A stretch of DNA of 64,000 nucleotides from Pardosa pseudoannulata (GCA_032207245.1 CM063504.1:83306344-83370343); one strand, 5' to 3'; positions 11,390 to 22,415 are shown, numbered from the stretch's first letter. The notes: a model not told the origin generated them from the sequence alone. A program made the numbers and translations.

Positions 11390-12480
11390 ACATTTGTTTT
11401 AAAATAATGTTGTAACAAAGTGTTAAGGTTTATAGTGTACAAAATTGTGTTTATTATATGTAAATAACTAACATGTGTGTAAACATCATATGTAAACAAA
11501 ACATATTAAATTAATAATTATTATTTATGTTAGATTTGTTTTAAATATAACCCTTAACACTTTGATACAACATTATTTTAAAACAAATCTAACATAAATA
11601 ATTATTATTAATTTGATATGTTTTGTTTACATATAATGTTTACATACATGTTAGTTATTTACATATAATGAACACAATTTTAAACACTATAACCCTTAAC
11701 ACTTTGATACAACATTAATTTAAAACAAATCTAACATAAATAGTTATTATTAATTTAATATGTTTTGTTTACATATAGTGTTTACATATAATGTTTATAC
11801 ATGTTAGTTATTTACATATAATGAACATAATTATTTTAAACACTATAACCCTTAACACTTTGATACGACATTAATTTAAAACAAATCTAACATAAATAAT
11901 TATTATTAACTAATTATGTTCTGTTTACATATAATGTTTACATACATGTTAGTTATTTACATATAATGAACACAATTTTAAATGCTATAACCCTTAATAC
12001 TTTGATACAACATTAATTTAAAACAAATCTAACATAAATAATTATTATTAATTTAATATGTTTTGTTTACATATAGTGTTTACATATAATGTTTACATAC
12101 ATGTTAGTTATTTACATATAATCAACATAATTATTTTAAACACTATAACCCTTAACACTTTGATACGACATTAATTTAAAACAAATCTAACATAAATAAT
12201 TATTTTTAATTTGATATGTTTTTGTTTACATATTATGTTTACATACATGCTAGTTATTTACATATAATGAACACAATTTTAAACTCTATAACCCTTAACA
12301 CTTTGATACAACATTAAATTAAAACATCTAATATAAATAATTATTATTAACATAATATGTTTTGTTTACATATAATGTTTACACACATATTAATTATTTA
12401 CATATAATGAACACAATTTTAAACACTGTAACCCTTAACACTTTGATACAACATTAATTTTAAACAAATCTAACATTAAC
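11390..12480. repeat. Satellite, ~142-158 bp unit, 7 direct copies plus 1 inverted
   Basis: The landmark CCCTTAACACTTTGATAC, with small variants, recurs at about 11549, 11691, 11847, 11989, 12147, 12289 and 12431. Spacing alternates near 142 and 157 bp, the longer units having an extra TTTACATATAATG-type block. The first monomer (about 11397-11545) is in the opposite orientation, with AACAAAGTGTTAAGG, so the array starts with a head-to-head junction. Shared internal landmarks include AATCTAACATAAATA and CATGTTAGTTATTTACATA. Confidence 0.9.
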
Positions 12481-13587
12481 TTTACAATGTGTTATTAACG
12501 TAACAATGTGTCTTGTTTAAACATAGGAAGTTTTACAATAAAGCAGGAAGTGTTAAATTGAAGATTACAGACAGAATTAAATTTGATTACGGACAGATTA
12601 AATATATTTATCTATAATGGAATACTAGAGAACAAAAATAATTTCAGAAATATATACACACATACTATTATCTTCAACAGGAAACTTCTAAAAGGTAGAG
12701 TGGATAAAGGAAAACAGGACTACAGTTGGATTTATTATTTAATCTTTTTATTTCTTGCAAATGAATCTTCCTTTATATTAACAGAAGAATTTCAGATCTT
12801 TCTAAAACAAAACAAACAAACAAAAAAAAAACGCCACGTATACAAGCTAATAGAAAAGTTGTTTATTCTATGTTCATCAGTGACTACAACGTTAGTAAAA
12901 GAAAACATAATCTACGCCATATATGCAAGCGAATAAAATAGTTTATTTTTTTATGTTCACCAGTGGCTACAACATGAGGGAAAGAAAACCTATTTTTCTG
13001 TTATAACTACCACATGATTCAAGGTTATCGCCCTTAATGGAGAGAAAACTAAAACTCGCTCTTTCCAGGAAGAACTAGATTACCGGTTACATCTTAAAGT
13101 GGTATACATACTGTGGAAATAGTTACTGTTCTACATGGGCAAAAGCTATTTGACTTTCGCACAATATATATAACGGCATAAAAGAATACAGTTTGATTTT
13201 TTTTATTTAATCTGCTCATTTCTCGAAAAGGAAAATTACGTATCTGAATACACAATATAAATGGGGTTTAAAAACGAAGAATCAGTTTAAAAATCCATTT
13301 TAAAGAAAACTATTACTACAACACTTATTTTCCTCTGGATTTATGTAGTCATTTTTACTCTACAATTTTCGTTTTCGTCAATGCATTTTGAGCACTCTGG
13401 ACGGAACATCATGAGACTACATGATTAAACCGAATTTAAATATTGCCGTTTTTCATAGAAAGGTATTTGTGGAGCACCTGGCCGGCAGGGCATATCTCCA
13501 ATTAGTAAGATGATAAGTTCTGAGAGGGATCGGTTCATTCAGATATGTATAATATAAAGATGCCAGTTCAGAATGATAGATAAATAA
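12481..13587. other. AT-rich stretch with one uncertain frame
   Basis: A 117-residue plus-strand frame (12583-12936) is Lys/Ile/Asn-rich with no recognisable motif, and I do not call it a gene. The sequence around TATGTTCATCAGTG and TATGTTCACCAGTGGCTACA (about 12865 and 12945) resembles the junction formed by the two flanks of the solo LTR at 10 kb. A dispersed repeat therefore covers both places. Confidence 0.35.
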
Positions 13588-13639
13588 AACTTCAGTGAGT
13601 ATAGCATAGATTCACAAAAACAAAAAGTATACTTTTAAC

Positions 13640-13808
13640 CAGGGGTGCCCAACCCGAATCGGTTGGTGGGCCAAAAAATAATTTACTGAACTGAAGTGGG
13701 CCACACGTATAAAAATGAAACAACAAATTATTCAAAATATTCTATTGTCGTGCAATATTCAAACTATGAATTCTTACAGTGCCAGCTGCGATTGTACATA
13801 AAAGTTTA
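13640..13808 (+). mobile_element. Truncated hAT element, left end only
   Basis: Begins CAGGGGTGCCCAACCCG after CTTTTAAC and is nearly identical to the left part of the complete element at 15497. Homology stops at CATAAAAGTT, where a 565-bp tandem array begins. The ~50 bp upstream (from AAACTTCAGTGAG) also recurs before the complete element. The copy therefore arose by local duplication of flank plus element, not by a second transposition. Confidence 0.75.
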
Positions 13809-15425
13809 AAATGCGTTTAAAAGCCTACATGTAAAAGAAAAATTAAATCTATGCTTCTCTTAAGCAGTCAGAACTCTTGAGACTAATGCAAACTGAATTT
13901 CACACTCTCTCAGTTTCTCTTCGCTTTCCAGCTAAATTAACAGTTTAACGTCTAGATCACAGACACATATTTTTACCACTCTAATCTGGAATGAAGACTC
14001 TTATCCCGAATAGACGTTATTTTCCTAAAAATAATCTCGTTACCGTAGAAATTTCCTCATCGTACTAAATTTTCCAACTTGATGTCCTTAGTGAAAATTT
14101 TGCAGCTCATAAAGCACTTTTCCTGAACATCCACCAGCGGTATTCGTCAGAAGTATAAAAGCAGAGCGTTTATGATTTCATTCCGTAATACTGTTGCTCT
14201 AATAAAATACTCTTGATGGAAAAAAAATGGCATCATCATTGCTGCAGAATTAAGTGACACAAGCATCCACAAGAGATCATGTTCGAATTTCTCCAGGGAA
14301 AATCATGCTGCATTCGAACCTATATGATTAAACCAAATTTAAATATTTTTTAAAAAATTCCTCAAATCATTTCTGTATTATGCGTTTGAAAGCCTACATG
14401 TAAAAGAAAAATTAAATCCATTCCTCCCTTAAGGAGTCAGAACTCTTGAAACTAATGCAAACTGAATTTCACACTCTCTCAGTTTCTCTGCGCTTTCCAG
14501 CTAAATTAACAGTTTAACGTCTAGATCACAGACACATATTTTTACCACTCTAATCTGGAATGAAGACTCTTATCGCGAATAGATCCTACTTTCCTAAAAA
14601 AATTCTCGTAGAAATTTCCTCATCGTACTAAATTTTCCAACTCGATGTCCTTAGTGCAAATTTCACAGCTCATAAAGCACTTTTCCTGAACATCCACCAG
14701 CGGTATTCTTCAGAAGTATAAAAGCAGTAGCGTTTATGATTTCATTCCTTAATACCGCTGCTCTAATAAAATACTCTTGATGGAAAAAAATGGCATCATC
14801 ATTGCTGCAGAATTAAGTGACACAAGCATCCACAAGAGATCATATTCGAATTTCTCCAGGGAAAATCATGCTGCATTCGAACCTATATGATTAAACCAAA
14901 TTTAAATATTTTTTAAAAAATTCCTCAAATCATTTCTGTATAATGCGTTTGAAAGCCTACATGTAAAAGAAAAATTAAATCTACGCCTCTCTTAAGGAGT
15001 CAGAACTCTTGAGACTAATACAAACTGAATTTCACAATTTCTGCGCTTTCCAGCTAAATTAACAGTTTAAAGTCTAGATCACAGACACATATTTTTACCG
15101 CTCTAATCTGGAAAGAAGACGTTTATCACGAATAGACGTTATTTTTCTAAAAAGATTCTCGTTACCGTAGAAATTTCCTCATCGTACTAAATTTTCCAAC
15201 TCGATGTCCTTAGTGCAAATTTCACAGCTCATAAAGCACTTTTCCTGAACATCCACCAGCGGTATTCTTCAGAAGTATAAAAGCAGTAGCGTTTATGATT
15301 TCATTCCTTAATACCGCTGCTCTAATAAAATACTCTTGATGGTGAAAAAGGGTAGAATTAAGTGACACAAGCATCCACTAGAGATCATGTTCGAATTTCG
15401 ATTTAAAAAAATGGGTATTTCTGTA
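13809..15425. repeat. Three tandem ~565-bp units
   Basis: Units start near 13809, 14380 and 14942 at ATGCGTTT(A/G)AAAGCC. They share AGTCAGAACTCTTGA, GTCTAGATCACAGACACA, CTGAACATCCACCAGCGG and AATAAAATACTCTTGATGG. The third is truncated within its last quarter. The unit end (ATGATTAAACC-AATTTAAATATT) also occurs once before the array near 13420. No long open frame runs through the copies. Confidence 0.9.
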
Positions 15426-15496
15426 ACAATTGAAAAGCATCGTGAAACTTCAGTGAGTATAGCATAGATTCACAAAAACAAAAGTATACTTTTAAC

Positions 15497-16084
15497 CAGG
15501 GGTGCCCAACCCGAATCGGTTGGTGGGTCAAAAAAAATTTTACTGAATTGAGGTGGGCCGCACATATAAAAATAAAGCAGCAAATTATTCAAAATATTAT
15601 CGTGCAATATTCAAAATATGCATTTTTACAGTGCCAGCTGCGACTGTACATAAAAGTTGTGTTATACATACATCATAACTACAACGACAATAAACATTAA
15701 CTACACTGTATTTATAATCACCCCCGAACACCTTACCTTCCTCCCTAATCATGAGGGTTAAAATATTATTATTACATTTATACTATAAATATATATTGTA
15801 GTTTATTCACAAGCACTACCACATGTATTATTTTAAAATTAATGTGAGATTTGTTTTTGTATTTTACTAGAGATTTTGTTAATATCAACGGATAATGTAG
15901 TCGACGCGCATCGTAGCTGATCGGTCATGTTTTTATCAAGCAATCTGCTGCGACACTTTGTTTTTACTATTCTATGTTTCTACGTTCTATTCTAATTCTA
16001 TGTTTCAATTGTATATAGTCGAAAATGACTAAAACTATATAGACAGTTGAAAACTTCAATTGGGCCGCGGGTTGGGCATGCCTG
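15497..16084 (+). mobile_element. hAT element (588 bp, non-autonomous)
   Basis: Left end CAGGGGTGCCCAACCCG; right end CGGGTTGGGCATGCCTG, giving an imperfect 17-bp inverted repeat that starts CAGG. Flanking octamers CTTTTAAC (15489-15496) and CTTTAAAC (16085-16092) match at 7 of 8 positions, which fits a hAT target duplication. No transposase motif was recognised inside. It is probably a MITE-like derivative. Confidence 0.8.
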
Positions 16085-16218
16085 CTTTAAACCTTCAACA
16101 TCGGAAAAAGTCCTCTTGTTTGCCAGAACATCCTGCTACTTCCTCTTCAATTAAAGGAAATAAAGAACTATTACTGGATTACCGTGAACTTAAATTGCTA
16201 ATAAAGAACACTTTTAAC

Positions 16219-16967
16219 CAGGGCTTCGAACCGGAACTGAACCGAAAACCGGAAAAAACCGTTATTTTGGTCGGAACGAAAACCGGAACTGAACCGAAAA
16301 AAATATCGGTTTATTTCGGTTCGAATTATCTTTCAATCATTTTGTTACTGTTACCAACTTATCAATATTTTCTAATTTAACGTCAACTTTATAATTATCA
16401 TTACATGTATACTGCTTCTCGATTTCCTATTTTGATATTTGTTGAAAGAGCGTTTTCAGGTTTTAAATTTATTCTCCGAGACAACAGAAGTAATCTCAGT
16501 GAAACCACGTTAGAAGATATATTAATAATTAGAGGCAATTTTCATATGTTAAATAAATAATATATTTTTTACATAATTATTGCAAGGCCAAGTGCACGAT
16601 GTGAGAGTCAAACGACGAATGTGGGTAATCATGAACCTAGTTGTCAAATGCGATTTTGATAATGGATAACAATGCCAATGCTCGCCGTACCGCTCTTATC
16701 GTACCTGCTGTTTGTATCAATTCACATAGTGTACCAATTAAAAAAAGAATAAAATCTTCTAAATTTTGATAGAATTACATTTTTTGTTTATGATAGAATT
16801 ATATTTTTAGTACAAATAAGAATATACATAAAATGAAATTATTCATTTGGAACTGAAACGAAAACAGTTATTTTTGGCGGAGCGAAAACCGGAACTGAAC
16901 CGATATTAATTTTTTAGTGGAACCGGAACGAAAACCGGAACAAAAAAAATTACGGTTCGAAGCCCTG
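16219..16967 (+). mobile_element. hAT element with transposase tail (749 bp)
   Basis: The ends are a near-perfect inverted repeat, CAGGGCTTCGAACCG and CGGTTCGAAGCCCTG. Subterminal arrays of CCGGAAC/GAACCG motifs on both sides are likely transposase-binding repeats. Flanking octamers CTTTTAAC and CTTTTAAT differ at one position. The interior keeps a short hAT C-terminal coding remnant (16411-16560), so this is an internal-deletion derivative of a coding element. The right-hand duplication overlaps the TTAA of the adjacent piggyBac-type MITE, so the hAT landed exactly at that element's edge. Confidence 0.9.
16411..16560 (+). pseudogene. hAT transposase C-terminal dimerisation fragment
   Basis: About 50 codons ending at a stop at 16558-16560 contain VERAFSGFKFILRDNRSNLS followed by LEDILIIRGNF. 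This matches the hAT dimerisation signature (S-E-R-x-FS-x-x-G, then R-x-x-L and a final helix with an R-x-N/RGN motif). The domain mediates transposase multimerisation in the family. Upstream catalytic regions are deleted, so the protein is non-functional. It lies between matched hAT inverted repeats. Confidence 0.8.
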
Positions 16968-16974
16968 CTTTTAA

Positions 16975-17596
16975 TCCTTTAAAGATCCCAAAAATAAATT
17001 CATTGGAATTTAGTGTAATTAGTTTATAAATGTCATCTATGAACCTTGTAATTGTAAAATATATAAGTTTTCTTTACATTCTTTAGGAGGATATAACTGA
17101 CTGACCCCTCCCTTTGTACAGCTTGAAAATTAGGCTTTTTTTAAAGTTTAACTCTATTGGAAGAACAATAAATAAGAATCCTTTAAATGGTATAATAAAT
17201 AAATAGCTTAACAATTTATAAGTGTTGTTTGTATAAATACTTTTAATGGGAGTCATAAGTAAGATAAATTGAATTACTGACTTATCAGGTATAGCAAGTT
17301 TAAATACATATATTTCAAAAGAAAATATAAATTAAATGTAGGGATATCATCTGTTGTAAATTTAAAATGTCATAAATATAAAAACAAAAATCGAAAAATC
17401 ATCCATATCTCCAAATAATTTTTTTTAATTGCAGAAGCTCTTGATTCTACATCACTGGCTTCCATACATCACATATGTATGAGATTGGAGATGTAAATAA
17501 TTATATAAAGTTAAAGTAAAGTACTCCAAAAAGTAAAGTTTAAAAGAAAGATGTTTAATAGGTGGCTTTCCTACAAAACCACTGTCCGCTAAAGGG
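16975..17596. mobile_element. piggyBac-type MITE, copy A
   Basis: TTAA at 16971-16974 and 17597-17600 flanks ends TCCTTTAAAG and CTAAAGGG. The interior aligns by eye with the copy at 51932-52454 over its length, including TTGGAATTTA, TATTGGAAGA, CAATTTATAAGTGTTGTTTG and the terminal ACCACTGTCC. Copy A carries an extra ~110-bp block near 17440-17550 absent from copy B. The left C-rich tip is mutated. A 77-residue minus frame is incidental. Confidence 0.8.
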
Positions 17597-17899
17597 TTAA
17601 AAATAAAATAGATTGACCTGATTTTGCAAATGTACTGTAAAACATAATATTTCATTATCAAGTGGAAATAAAACTTATTTGTCAAACGTAAAGCATTAAC
17701 AATTCATGGACTGAATTTGTTCCTTTATACGTATTGATTAATATTGTTTAATCATGGTATTTCCTGTTTAAAAGATTTATAAAAACAAATACGCTGCAAA
17801 GTAAACTGTCCTGCGAATTTAAAATAGAATGCAAGATTATCGGGCTAATATAATGATTTCTTGTCTTCACTGCTGATAGAGTGCATTCGTGATGTTTAA

Positions 17900-18480
17900 C
17901 CTTCCCTCACACGCACTCTAAAATAGGACGCTAGCACACGCACCGGGTCAATTTGACCCTAATTTTTTAGTTAACCACTGACTCATCACAAGTTATTTCG
18001 AAAAGTTATATCACTTTTTTTTATTTGGATGATTTTACATGTAGAATAAGTTTTTGTACTTCAAATACCCCCAACAAATTGTTATTTATTTTGTTTTTGT
18101 GACACTTTTTTACTATCAGTTTTTATTCTTGCATTAACTATGTGATGTATGTCAAATAAGTAATTTCGCCCATACATAAAAGAATGAAATAGTAATAAAA
18201 ACGGATACATTTGGTAAGGTTTATATTTGATAATTTATAATCAATTAAATATGTAATTAAATATACAATTAAATATATAATTTTATAATAAATTAAATAT
18301 ATAATATTTATAATAATTAAATTAATAACAAATTATTATCTCTTTCGTTTTGTGACACCTTTTTACTATCAATTTTTATACGTGTATTACTCATGTTATA
18401 TATGTAAAATAAGTAATTTCGCCCATACATAAAAAAATGAAATAATAATAAAAACGGATAATTTGGTAAGGTAATTTGCT
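17900..18480. repeat. piggyBac-like left end followed by a ~130-bp direct repeat
   Basis: TTAA at 17896-17899 precedes CCTTCCCTCACACGCACTC. A perfect inverted repeat, GGGTCAATTTGACCC, lies at 17945-17959. TTAA plus a C-rich tip and a GGTCAA palindrome suggests a piggyBac-type left end. The block GTGACAC-TTTTTACTATCA to CGGATA-ATTTGGTAAGG occurs twice, near 18095-18220 and 18345-18475. I could not find the matching right end. Confidence 0.45.
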
Positions 18481-18599
18481 CATCTCTAAAGGGAAACGAT
18501 AGCTTTGACAATAATTCTTTTAAAATTAGTTTTGCTGTTATTTTTTTTTAATTACCATAAAAAAAGGGAAGAAAAGAAATAAAGAAGATGAGCTTTTAG

Positions 18600-19550
18600 C
18601 TCGTGGGTTTATATTCCCCAGATGTTGGCGATAACGTCGTCAAATTCACCCTTGAGTTGCTCTTTTCCGAAATCGCATGCAAAATCAATCATTTCTGCGT
18701 AGCCCAGTTTCGAATTGTTCTCCGAGTTCCGTCTGAGTCCGGTAAAGCGGTGGTTGGGGATCGATTCCTTTCGTTCGCAGAAAACGTCCACCTGCGTGCG
18801 TGCGCCATACGTCACGTGATCAAACAGGCGCGACCGCGGAACTTGCCCCTTTTTTCCCCCGTTTTTTTAAAGAGCTATTTAGAATCGTCCTCTTCCGTTA
18901 TTTGCATTAGCTGTGCTCTTATGCAAGGCCTTGCTCGTGTTTAAAAAAGAAAAAAAATTCACGTGCGCTGTTTACATTTGTAGTGTAATTTTATTTTTCT
19001 TCCATCACCTGCTGATTTTCCATTTCACACCGGCGAAAAAGGTCTTCGAACAGGAAAAATCAACAGAAAACTTCTAAAGATAAGAAAAAGAAAAAAGGAA
19101 TTTGGAGCACAAGCAATGCGTTGCGAGCAATTTTTTTTTTCTCATTATCATTGTTGCTATCTGTCTCTGGTAAACTTGCTTTGCTTTCAACGGTATTTGG
19201 AGATTCGAAAGCAAGGAAAGCGTTATCTTGCCTGCTTTCTGGGGCATCCATCGACACTGCCCGCCACCACAAGCGGCTATTGTGTGCGTAACAAGCATCA
19301 AGCAATCTCGGCAAAAAGGTCGAAGCTGCTGTGAGTCTCAGGTGGAAGCAGTCGATAGTTCCAGGTTCCTGAATCCGACCTCAAACCGCGAACAATGGGG
19401 CTGGCGAGCGCAAATTCGAGGGATTTTAAATCATCGCTTTAAGATACACCTCAGAGATGAAAGTAAACGAGGTCGCCCGAATGATGTCATGGGTCATCCG
19501 TCTTCAAAAGTTTTCTGCTCGGGGACACCATGACATGAATGTGAAGGGAT
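18600..19550. other. GC-richer unique stretch, possible host promoter or exon
   Basis: CpG-containing sequence stands out from its AT-rich surroundings. On the minus strand, 18609-18815 has a 68-codon frame whose last 30 residues are acidic and compositionally protein-like (GYAEMIDFACDFG, then FDDVIANIWGI and a stop). The motifs TCACGTGA near 18815 and ATTTGCAT near 18900 resemble E-box and octamer sites. The opposite-strand 113-residue frame overlaps it. I do not recognise a family. An isolated host exon, a 5' end, or chance are all possible. Confidence 0.3.
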
Positions 19551-20141
19551 GACCTACACAACAGCCAATTCATTCTGGTCATTTTCTTTCACTTGTTTTT
19601 TTTTAGGTTTAGAAATTTTTAAATGAAAGTCAAGTTTTACAGAAAACGTGACTTCCAAGAGAAATTATGGAATTATTCTTTAATAAATTATCATTATATA
19701 GAAAATGATTTAGGTGTCTAATGAAAATAAATGTCACCCACTTTCGTCTACGAAGATTGCATTTCGGATTTCAATTTTATATTATAACATTCATGCACCA
19801 ATCCAAGACCCGATACGCTTGCTAGGGCCTTTCGGGTTGACACCGGGCGGTGGAGTGAGATACATAAATTGCGAATACTCAAACCACTACATGCTGCAGG
19901 TCTCCCTTGATGTGGCCCAGCTGATCGTAGAGTCACGAACACAAGCAAAAACAAAGTATCTATTTATGAACTAATGGGATACATATATTTTGGGATTAAA
20001 TGATGCCAAAATGATGTAACATTTGAGAAGCAAAGTTAAAACGTATTAAATACATTGTATGATCGAAAATAATTCATCTTTAGACTATAGTTTATTTACC
20101 ATTGGTAAATTTTGTAGCGGATATCCTGTCACGATCTAGAA
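19551..20141. other. Unassigned stretch
   Basis: The segment 19790-19950 is less AT-rich than its flanks and has open frames on both strands (86 and 68 residues) without recognisable domains. The rest shows no feature. Confidence 0.35.
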
Positions 20142-20295
20142 AGGTTTGGTTTGAAGCGCTACAGCTCTTTTACTACAGAGACCTACTGCTTAAAGTAGAT
20201 TCAGAACGGTTGCGAATATTTATGCTAAGTGAGAAAAGAACTCAAGTACTCCAGTTACCTAAGGGCAGCTCCTTACCCATTCGGCTATCGTTCGT
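20142..20295 (-). mobile_element. tRNA-derived SINE, family 1 (diverged)
   Basis: On the minus strand the 5' part reads CGAACGATAGCCGAATGGGT and the 3' end reaches AAACCAAACC. It keeps TTTAAGCAGTAGGTC. The B box is damaged. Short open frames across it are incidental. Confidence 0.75.
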
Positions 20296-20654
20296 TTCAC
20301 GTTGAAGTCATTTTTATGTGCACTCTTTCTAAAATTGCAACTTAAAATATGTTACATTATGTACGTTATAAATATTGAACTTCGACATAAAGTGTCTTTT
20401 ATAAATTTAATTACCTTTAAGAATCCAAATTTACTTTCAGGAAGTCAGATAGCATGTTTATATTATTAAAAGGAAATTTAAGCTGTATAGTTAAATATCT
20501 AGTAGGTATGTATTTTGTAATGTATGTTGCAATGTATGAAGAAGAAGAGATGCATTAGTTGTATGTAACGAGAAGTTAAATATATTGTTTTTAAAACATC
20601 CTATAGAAACAGCGATGCGTTAGGGAGACGATGTATTTCTAGTGGAACTTAAAT

Positions 20655-21156
20655 GTAAAATTTTGATGCTTTCTATGTAAAGACATATCTGTCAGGCAAG
20701 TTTTCTTCTTTTAAAGAAAAATGTTTCTGTCATTTTTTAACTCCATTAAAAAAGACATTTAGAATTATATCTAACTGGATGTAATCGTTATTTTATTTGC
20801 GAAAAATAAAATCTAAATTTCTCTTAGAACGCATGAAAGGGCTAAGAAGAGTCGAATAATTTTTATTTTACGAAAGGAGTTGTAAAGTTTTCAAATAAAT
20901 CATTAAAATGTCCTTATGTGTAAGAGGAATTGATGCACTTTTAACATTCTGAATTTGGTTGTTCCTTTCTCCAATGCATTTGAGACAGTGAGAAGTAGTT
21001 CCAGTAAGTAGAAATTTATTTTATAATGTGGCTACCAGAATATAAAAAATTATGACTACTTATAAGTTTGACTGCAATCCCAAGTCCAATCAAGGATTTT
21101 ACTCTGTATTAGATGAACAAAGAAAAACGTTAATTTGTTTAGTTTTGTTATTATTG
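20655..21156. repeat. ~500-bp module duplicated at 58.25 kb, joined to a Tigger
   Basis: From TTTTGATGCTTTCTATGTAA to the Tigger left end the sequence matches 58247-58750 closely, with shared landmarks AACTGGATGTAATC, CTAAATTTCTCTT and AGTGAGAAGTAGTTCCAGTA. In both places it is followed by a Tigger terminus. No coding frame was seen. It is a duplicated flank or an extra part of a compound element. Confidence 0.85.
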
Positions 21157-21345
21157 CAGTGGGCTCCGCTTAATGTGATCGGTTAGGACACCATGATTTT
21201 GATAACAATAACCGATTGATAACAATAAACGATATGCAAAATTAGATAAATTTCCCTCCTTTAATTCACACATACTAAATTTCAAAATAAAATGAAAAAA
21301 CCTCACCTGATATTTATGTCATATATATTATCCTTTAAAACATAA

Positions 21346-21643
21346 TGTAGCCTCCACACTATGGCCAGTTGTTCACCACTTCCTGATGGTGACCTCGAAC
21401 GATGGTTCACGGGTCGTATCCACACGCTGGGCCACTGAATGAGATGAGCGCATTGATTCGTCCATAGTGTCTACTGCGCACTTAAGTTGCGCATCTGGCT
21501 GCCTTTGATCTTTGGAGAAAAACCGCCTCCGAAGCCATCGTCCGCCAAGGCTATTTTATCGTCTGCCGCCATCAGCCACGGTAAGCCAAAGCCCCTCCAG
21601 ACGGTGGTGATGGCTTGCAGTGGACCATAGTGTGGAGGCGCCT
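21346..21643. mobile_element. Nested DNA transposon, TAA-flanked (possible Harbinger MITE)
   Basis: A GC-richer 298-bp insert with inverted ends GCCTCCACACTATGG and CCATAGTGTGGAGGC. TAA lies at both edges (21343-21345, 21644-21646). The related Tigger at 42-44 kb is uninterrupted here, so it gives the empty site: ACATAA continues directly into GAATTGTA. A 3-bp TWA duplication is typical of PIF/Harbinger elements, but the ends are not a classic match, so the superfamily is tentative. A 62-residue minus frame lacks a recognised domain. Confidence 0.7.
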
Positions 21644-21659
21644 TAAGAATTGTATGCAT

Positions 21660-21936
21660 AATTAAAAAAAATGATCAATTGTTGACTGTCTACAATTTTT
21701 TCTAAGAAGCTCATTGATAAATTGTTCGTAATCATAATGTTTTTTAAAGTCATCGGAGCAGTGTTGTACTCCACGTTTCAACACTTTCAATGCATTTCTC
21801 ATTTCAGCACTTGTAGGAGGTGGCTCAATATCAAGAGATTCTTCCTCTGACTCGTCAGTTCCATCAACCTGTCATAATGATTTAAAATTTCGATCTTTTG
21901 TTTTAATGTTATATCATTTCGCTTTCTGGCTTCCAT
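21660..21936 (-). pseudogene. Tigger transposase, core-deleted
   Basis: From an ATG at 21936 the minus strand reads MEARKRNDITLKQKIEIL, the start of a CENP-B-type DNA-binding helix-turn-helix. It then passes directly, with a frame change, to a C-terminal tail with an acidic DESEEESLDIEPPPTSAEM segment and a final TIDHFF-like end. The TID-FF terminus is typical of Tigger transposases. The catalytic DDE domain between them is missing, so the product could at most bind DNA. Confidence 0.75.
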
Positions 21937-22380
21937 ATCGACAAGCTGCATGTAAGCGAGCAAGGCATAAAATGTGAATACGCTCCTTCTCAGTTCCGAT
22001 AAGAATGTGTTGCCTTCTGCTTATCTGACAACCATTGACCACCAGCAAGGTGTGCGTATTTCTGAAAAATTCCAGAAACGTGTGATCCTCCACTCATTTG
22101 TTCATTCTCCATTAAAGAGGGAGAATTCTCGGAAATTCAAATAACAGCAAAGGAAAAGAAAAGAATTTGTTCCTTCTGAATACATTGTGAATATTCCTTT
22201 GCCAGTTAAAATGAGGTTCGAAAACTGATAACATTAACCGATGTAAGGATCACATAAAGCGATAATTTTAACATACAAATGAATAGAGAAAATCGGAACC
22301 AAGTGATTTCGATAACAATAAGCGATTGATAACATTAACCGCGATCACATTAAGTGGAGTTCACTGTATAATTATTATTA

Positions 22381-22402
22381 TTATTATTATTATTTCTGGT
22401 TG
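22381..22402. repeat. ATT microsatellite at the Tigger edge
   Basis: A run of TTA/ATT triplets immediately follows the Tigger right end and its TA. Confidence 0.8.
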
Positions 22403-22415
22403 TTCCAGGCTTCCT

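Larger units (their letters stand above)
21157..22366 (-). mobile_element. Tigger/pogo element 1 (internally deleted)
   Basis: The terminal inverted repeats are CAGTGGGCTCCGCTTAATGT and ACATTAAGTGGAGTTCACTG, followed inwards by repeated GATAACAATAA / TTATTGTTATC motifs. TA follows the right end; the left flank is TG, presumably mutated. The minus strand encodes the N-terminal CENP-B-type start and the C-terminal end of a Tigger transposase with the DDE core deleted. Removing the nested 298-bp insertion leaves about 0.9 kb. Pogo/Tigger elements belong to the Tc1/mariner superfamily and target TA. Confidence 0.9.

Noticed and set aside
12583..12936. 117-residue plus frame as a gene
   Set aside because: Low-complexity Lys/Ile/Asn composition, no motif, no splice or promoter context.
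18603..18944. 113-residue plus frame as a gene
   Set aside because: Overlaps a more protein-like minus frame; composition of the first part looks like reverse translation; no domain recognised.
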